Source: Apodemus sylvaticus (lineage: Eukaryota > Chordata > Mammalia > Rodentia > Muridae). Taken from it: 64,000 bases of DNA. The notes below the pieces were generated by a model. It searched no databases, was not told the DNA's origin, and was given only the letters and a program-made list of their open reading frames with translations. The position numbers were made by a program, and so were the translations under genes. The stretch spans positions 99,289,782 to 99,353,781 of the forward strand of contig NC_067473.1 in the NCBI RefSeq assembly GCF_947179515.1. The letters run 5' to 3'. The first letter of the stretch is position 1, and every line of letters begins with the position of its first letter. This document shows, one piece after another, positions 59,330-64,000 of this stretch.

Positions 59330-59340
59330 GAAAATAAGTC

Positions 59341-61130
59341 TTAACCAGACACTCAAGGTGGCATGTGCAGTAATTCTGGGTTTAAGCTGGTACAGATAGT
59401 TTATTTCACTTGTTTTAAATTGTTAAGATTATTATGGTGGGTGTGATATTGAACTTTGTGGTTATATTGTTCCTCTGGGAGAGATGTCAAAATATGAGAT
59501 TTTTCTGGCTCAAGGATATGATGATTAAAAAGAAATGGTTTGTCTTTATGTTCTCAACAAGCATGATTAGACTCTGACATCGTCCAGAAATGATGTAGGG
59601 AGGCATCCAGAGAACTAGATTCTGAAATATTAAATGAAAAATCTGTCTTTGTGATACTAAACTCTTGTTTTGAGATTTAGATTACAGAAAATACCACTCC
59701 CCTTCATATCTCAACTCCCATATTATGCTTGAAGAAGTTATGAAGATTCATCCACCCAATTCCCTGCTTTTTGAGGCCAGAGAGGGTTGTAATTGTTTTC
59801 AAAATGGATTTCTAGAGAATATAGAATTGGTCAGATTTAAAACAGGGAGAAAAATAAAATTAATTATATAGACATAATTTTATTTGATAAAAAACTTTAT
59901 AATTGATATTAAGTTCAAGGCATAAGTTCTTACTTGATACAGAATTTATTTTGATTCAAAATCAAGGTTTTCATTGGTATAAATACCAAAATTTTGAAAG
60001 TACAAGATTTAGATCCAGGCCTTCTTTGCTGCTATTATTACAGATCTGCGATGTTTAAGCCTGTGAGTTTATGGCCAAATAAAAAATGTAAGGCTCTGAG
60101 TTTATTGTTAGGCTGTTTTCTAGGTTTTAATCAGAAATGGCTGAAGATAGTTTAACAGACAACAGTCTACATTACTTTACATAGATAGTTGGTTTTCAAA
60201 AACGTCAGAAATCCATGGAATGTGATATTTAATGTTATTTATTTTTGTTGTAGAGACTATTCTGTTCCTGACAGCTTCCCTTTCTTAGATTTAAAGAAGA
60301 AACTGACCATCTATAGAGCTGTTTCTATTCTGGTGAGGCAGCCATGAGGCAAAGATTGTCTCTCTTCATCTGCAGACAAACTCTGTCCAGAAAAAGGACA
60401 CTTTTCCAGTTTGGGACAGCTGGATTTCTGCCAAGACAGTATGCCTCATCCTTAATAATTCCTGATTCTTTAAGTCTTTCAGATGTTCATGCACCAGAAG
60501 GCTGAAGACAGATGCTCCAAAGTTTTGAAGTATAAATGTTTCAGGTGTTCAACAGTCTCTATCATTTGGATCATATATTTCTGAAGAAAATAACAGAAAA
60601 TAACCCCTCAGACAAAAGGTAAGAGGTACCTGAAACTTAGAAACTGGGTTAAGCTTCCTATATATTTTCAGTTAATAATGGTCACTCTTGCATTTCTGAT
60701 GGGGTTGAAGACTATTAGTCTCATAGGTAACCCAAACTGTTTAATTTTGAGAAAGCTTATTTAGATTTAAATAGATGGTTTTCAGATGACAGAAAATTTA
60801 TAACCAAGTCATGAGTCAGGTGTTAAGTCTTATAGTCTTTTATGATAGTACAGATGACAAAGGTTCTGTTTAATTGACAGAGCTGATAGACTGGGTGTTA
60901 GGTCTATTTTATAGTTTATAATTTACAAAATGCTAGTAGTTATGCTCAATTTGTATTTAGAGAGGACTACAGAAGAGAAACAGGAGAAGACCTGAGACCA
61001 CCTACACTGATACCACAGTGGTTCTCTCACGAAGAGCATATTTCAAGTCTCTTTAAAACTGTTTTATTTGTAATAGAGGAAGCCAAAAATTTAACCCCTC
61101 AGACAAAAGGTAAGAGGTACCTAAAGAACT
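59341..61130 (+). other. Non-coding interior of the VL30-like element
   Basis: AT-rich DNA with no open frame. The phrase AACCCCTCAGACAAAAGGTA occurs twice, at 60,603-60,622 and 61,095-61,114, each followed by AGAGGTACCT. It lies between the L1 block and the gag remnant. Confidence 0.5.
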
Positions 61131-61139
61131 AACACCAGA

Positions 61140-61690
61140 CTCAAGTGGCAGGTCTTGAGGGCATGGCAGCCCAAAAATTTGACCAAGGAACGTGAGGTTG
61201 AGCAGGGACCAGATAAGTCACCTGCAGCCTTAACAGAGCAGCTCATAGAGGCATTCTGCCAATATACACCCTATGACCCCAGGGGCAAGGAATATAAAGC
61301 TACTGTAACCATGGATTTTATAGACCAGGCTACTGGAGATAACAGGACTAAAAAAAGCTTCAGAGGCTAGAGTGATTTAGTGTAGTTTGTTGAGAATGTC
61401 TATAGAAGTATTTAATGTAGGTTGTTGAGAAAGTCTGTAGAGAGATTTAGTGCAGGTTGTTGAGAAAGTCTATAGAGAGATTTAGAGCAGTTTGCTGAGA
61501 CAGAGAGAGGAGAGGAGGAGAAGAAATGGGAAAAAAAAGAAGAAAATAACAGAGAAGGAAGCTACAGAGAGTCCTGGCTATAATAGTTAGAAAAATCATA
61601 GAAGAGAGACAGAAAAGGGACTAGTGTGCATACTGCAAAGAGAGAGGCCACTGAGCCAGAGTGTGCCCTTACTAACAGAAGCCTTGATTA
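61140..61690 (+). pseudogene. Gammaretroviral gag remnant (capsid end and zinc knuckle)
   Basis: An open piece at 61,155-61,370 contains ALTEQLIEAFCQYTPYDPRG, a capsid-like sequence. It is followed by a tandemly repeated GTTGAGAAAGTCTATAGA stretch at 61,389-61,500, then purine-rich DNA and a knuckle-like CAYCKERGH with a stop in the middle (about 61,628-61,670). Heavily decayed. Confidence 0.8.
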
Positions 61691-61719
61691 TGGTGTCTCT
61701 TCAAAACAATGGAAACCCT

Positions 61720-62055
61720 AACTAAGATAAATGGGAACCCCATAGGAAGAACAACAGTGTCAGATAACCTGGTCTCCTGGGAGTTCAAAAAGCTTAAGAC
61801 ACCAACCGAAGATCATACAGAGTCTAATCCAAGGCCCACAACACATATGTAGCACAAGACTGACTTGTCTAGCCTTAGTTGGAGAGGATACACCTAATCA
61901 TCTATTCCAGGAATCGGGGTTCCTGGGGAACACCCTCTCAAAGGTGAAAGGGGTGGTGGATGAGGGGAGGAACTCATTGATCAGGGACTGGGAAAGGGGA
62001 CAACATTTAGGATATAAATTAATAAAATAATCACTTAATAAAAATAACTAAAAGA
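61720..62055 (+). mobile_element. L1 3' UTR fragment
   Basis: GGGAACCCCATAGGAAGAAC ... GGGGACAACATTTAGGATAT and an A/T-rich end resemble the older L1 3' UTR at 41,390-41,700. No ORF2 remains. Confidence 0.6.
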
Positions 62056-63578
62056 AGTCAAACTTAGGAGGACTACAATTTAAGTGAAACCATAAATCAA
62101 CTGGACTTAGCAGAAATTCCTGAATGTCCAGTAAGAATATCTTTTCTTCTCAGTAGTTCCTGGAATGTTTCTCAAATTCTACCATGTATAGGATATGAAA
62201 CAGGTCTCAACAATCATAGGAAAAGTAAATTAATACTCTGAATTCTGTATTACCACAATGTAATAAAGGTGGGTATGAGTAGCAAAAGAAAGTATTTGAA
62301 GCCCACAGAGTCACATAAATTCATCATCATCAGGGTGAATAGTAGTTTGTTTAAGGTAAGAATTAAGAAGGGAATTTTAGAGTTCCAAATATCGGGGGAA
62401 AATAAAATACAAAGCTTATATAATTAGCCAGATTTCTCATACCCTTTCCCACAGGGTATTCCTAGAAATTTCCCTGACCCCTTCAAGCTACAACCTTTCT
62501 CAACAAAACAGAGGTGGCCCTAGTCTTACAGCCAATGTGAAAAGTGTGGTTGGTCACCCATACCTGTGCAGCAAGCAACGTCTAGGCTTCTGCCAGGACC
62601 ATTCCCGCCCACACATCCACACCTAGGGCACTCCTATGTGACATCAACATCTTTTCTGAGCCACATGTAACCTGTCATTCAAGACCTGGACTGAGAACAC
62701 CATTCTGCTTCTAATGATTCTATGTTTACCTGATTTATTTCCTTCTAAACCATTTCAAGTGTTTAAATCCAATCGTCCCACACTCTCTTTTGGCTGAACT
62801 TGCTTTGTGCATATTAACTTAGAACTAACAAAAATTCACATGTCAAGATCTCATTGCAGTATTACCATCACTATTAAAGATTAATCAGGCACCTTTTCTC
62901 TAAAACCTGCAAGTACAAAACCTTTAAGAGATGCTTGCCAATGAGAATTACCTAGATGAATCATGGGATGGAGAATTCAAAAGAACAACCATTAACTTCA
63001 TCAGAGAATTCAAGAAATTTAAAGGCAGATACAAAGAAAAATCTCTATGAATTTAAGGAGAAAGATAAAGGACAATAAACAATCAAGTGATGCTCAAGAA
63101 AATACAAATATAAGGCTGATGTAGTAGACAATGACAATTTAGGACTTGAGGAAGAAACTCAATAAGAACATAGAAACACTAGAGAACACTAACTTTGAAA
63201 TACCAACAATATTGAAAAATATAGTATCTTAAGTATAAACAAACAAACAAAAAGCCTTGCAAGTATAATGAATCAGAATATAGACTATCAGCGTTTCTAA
63301 CTGTTATGCCCATTGGATACCCGGGGCTGCTACACAGGTAGGTGATTTTCATTGTTATTACATCTCCTGTCTCATCCCTGGCATGATTACCAGTTTGCTG
63401 TTAAGAGCCCCTCATCTTCCCTCTACCTAGAGAATCCACCTCTTGATGCCCTCTAAGAGTCTGGGATTTCCTATGTAAATTTTGGAAAATATGAACACTT
63501 ATAAGAGTGGATATCTTTTTTATATATTAACTCATCAATTATTTTTCTCCCCTCTGGCCTTTTTTTCCAATGCAAAAC
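62056..63578. other. No clear gene; possibly very old L1 debris
   Basis: A few stretches (about 62,100-62,330 and 62,940-63,230) have an L1-like A-rich codon texture, but I cannot align them with confidence. 62,450-62,800 is GC-balanced and unassigned. Confidence 0.35.
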
Positions 63579-63614
63579 ACATGAGGAATTTTTATTGTAA
63601 CCAGCATGCTGGGG
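63579..63614 (-). repeat. 36-bp inverted copy of LTR sequence at 53,561-53,596
   Basis: The stretch is the exact reverse complement of 53,561-53,596, which contains CCAGCATGCTGG and AATAAAAATTCCTCATG. It is a small LTR fragment on the other strand, next to a reverse L1. Confidence 0.85.
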
Positions 63615-63639
63615 CCACTCTGGTCATGAAGAGAAAACT

Positions 63640-64000
63640 ACCCTGCATCTTGTGCTGTACTCCCCTACAATACTAGATCAGGCCTTTCCCTGATCAGGGC
63701 CAGCTCCATACTTCTTCATGGGCATCATTTGATATGCTACTTGTGTCTTGGGTATTCAGAGCTTCTGGGCTAGTTAATATCCACTTATCAGTGATTGCAT
63801 TCCATGTATATTCTTTTGTGATTGGGTTACCTCACTTAGGATGATATTTTCCAGTTCCAATCATTTGCCTACAAATTTCATGAATTCATTGTTTTTAATT
63901 GCTGAGTAGTATTCCATTGTGCAAATATACGACATTTTCTGTATCCATTCCTCCATTGAGGGACATCTGGGGTCTTTCCAGCTTCTGGCTATTATAAATA
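63640..64000 (-). mobile_element. L1 3' end, running off the window
   Basis: Reverse L1 3' UTR and the last ORF2 codons (plus strand ATTTCATGAATTCATTGTTT and CTTCTGGCTATTATAAATA). It continues beyond the right edge. Confidence 0.88.

Larger units (their letters stand above)
53020..61690 (+). mobile_element. Gammaretrovirus/VL30-like element, split by nested L1s
   Basis: LTR-like DNA occupies about 53,020-53,660, possibly from more than one LTR. It contains repeated CTCAATGCCAGGA-type words, an AATAAA-like signal at 53,579 and a pyrimidine-rich U5-like stretch. A tRNA-Gly-type primer-binding site is at 53,667-53,684. Leader DNA runs to 54,353, is interrupted by L1s, and resumes at 59,341. Gag remnants lie at 61,140-61,680. 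No pol, env or 3' LTR is seen. The tRNA-Gly site is what VL30-type rodent elements use. Boundaries are approximate. Confidence 0.65.

Noticed and set aside
1..64000. CRISPR array, operon or bacterial-type system
   Set aside because: No spaced identical repeats, no ribosome-binding sites and no bacterial gene organisation. This is rodent nuclear DNA.

Overview
The window is mammalian germline DNA from a murid rodent, most likely rat, and lies inside the immunoglobulin kappa variable (IGKV) cluster. Evidence for the locus is three Vkappa units: an apparently functional IGKV3-type gene (4,583-5,058, +), an IGKV3-type pseudogene (45,915-46,394, +) and an apparently functional IGKV6-like gene on the other strand (48,846-49,377, -). 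There is also an IGKV3 promoter with no coding exons (30,113-30,200). Leader exons, splice sites, octamer promoters and 12-bp-spacer recombination signals can be read directly. No J or C segment is present. The rat assignment is inferred from the style of the L1 family (a long ORF1 with tandem coiled-coil repeats) and was not tested by a search.

Layout: 870-5,450, 10,510-30,200 and 41,320-46,790 are three diverged copies of one duplicated unit. In full form the unit holds an L1 3' end, a roughly 235-bp repeat, an RFXAP processed pseudogene, CT-rich DNA, a B1 SINE and an IGKV3 gene. Copy 1 lacks the RFXAP part. Copy 2 has been enlarged by a pair of endogenous retroviruses (13,138 to about 21,065) and by a full-length L1 (22,992-29,610), and has lost its V exons. 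Copy 3 keeps everything, but its V gene is dead. The copies serve as empty-site controls for one another, so several insertions can be placed almost to the base.

Between the units lie mainly L1 fragments of different ages (5,975-10,930; 31,690-41,740; 51,400-52,455; 54,354-59,330; 61,720-62,055; 63,640-64,000), SINEs and microsatellites. Further processed pseudogenes are RPL23A (33,300-33,730) and ornithine decarboxylase (50,040-51,300). A third retrovirus-like element with a tRNA-Gly-type primer-binding site (53,020-61,690) is split by two nested L1 insertions that both show the twin-priming (5' inversion) structure.

Working genes: only the two intact Vkappa segments look functional. They would be promoted by octamer elements and joined to Jkappa by RAG. 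Everything else is transposon-derived or pseudogenic. I found no convincing undescribed biological system; the notable content is the insertion history and a few unusual decayed genes. Boundaries of old repeats are good to roughly 10-50 bases.
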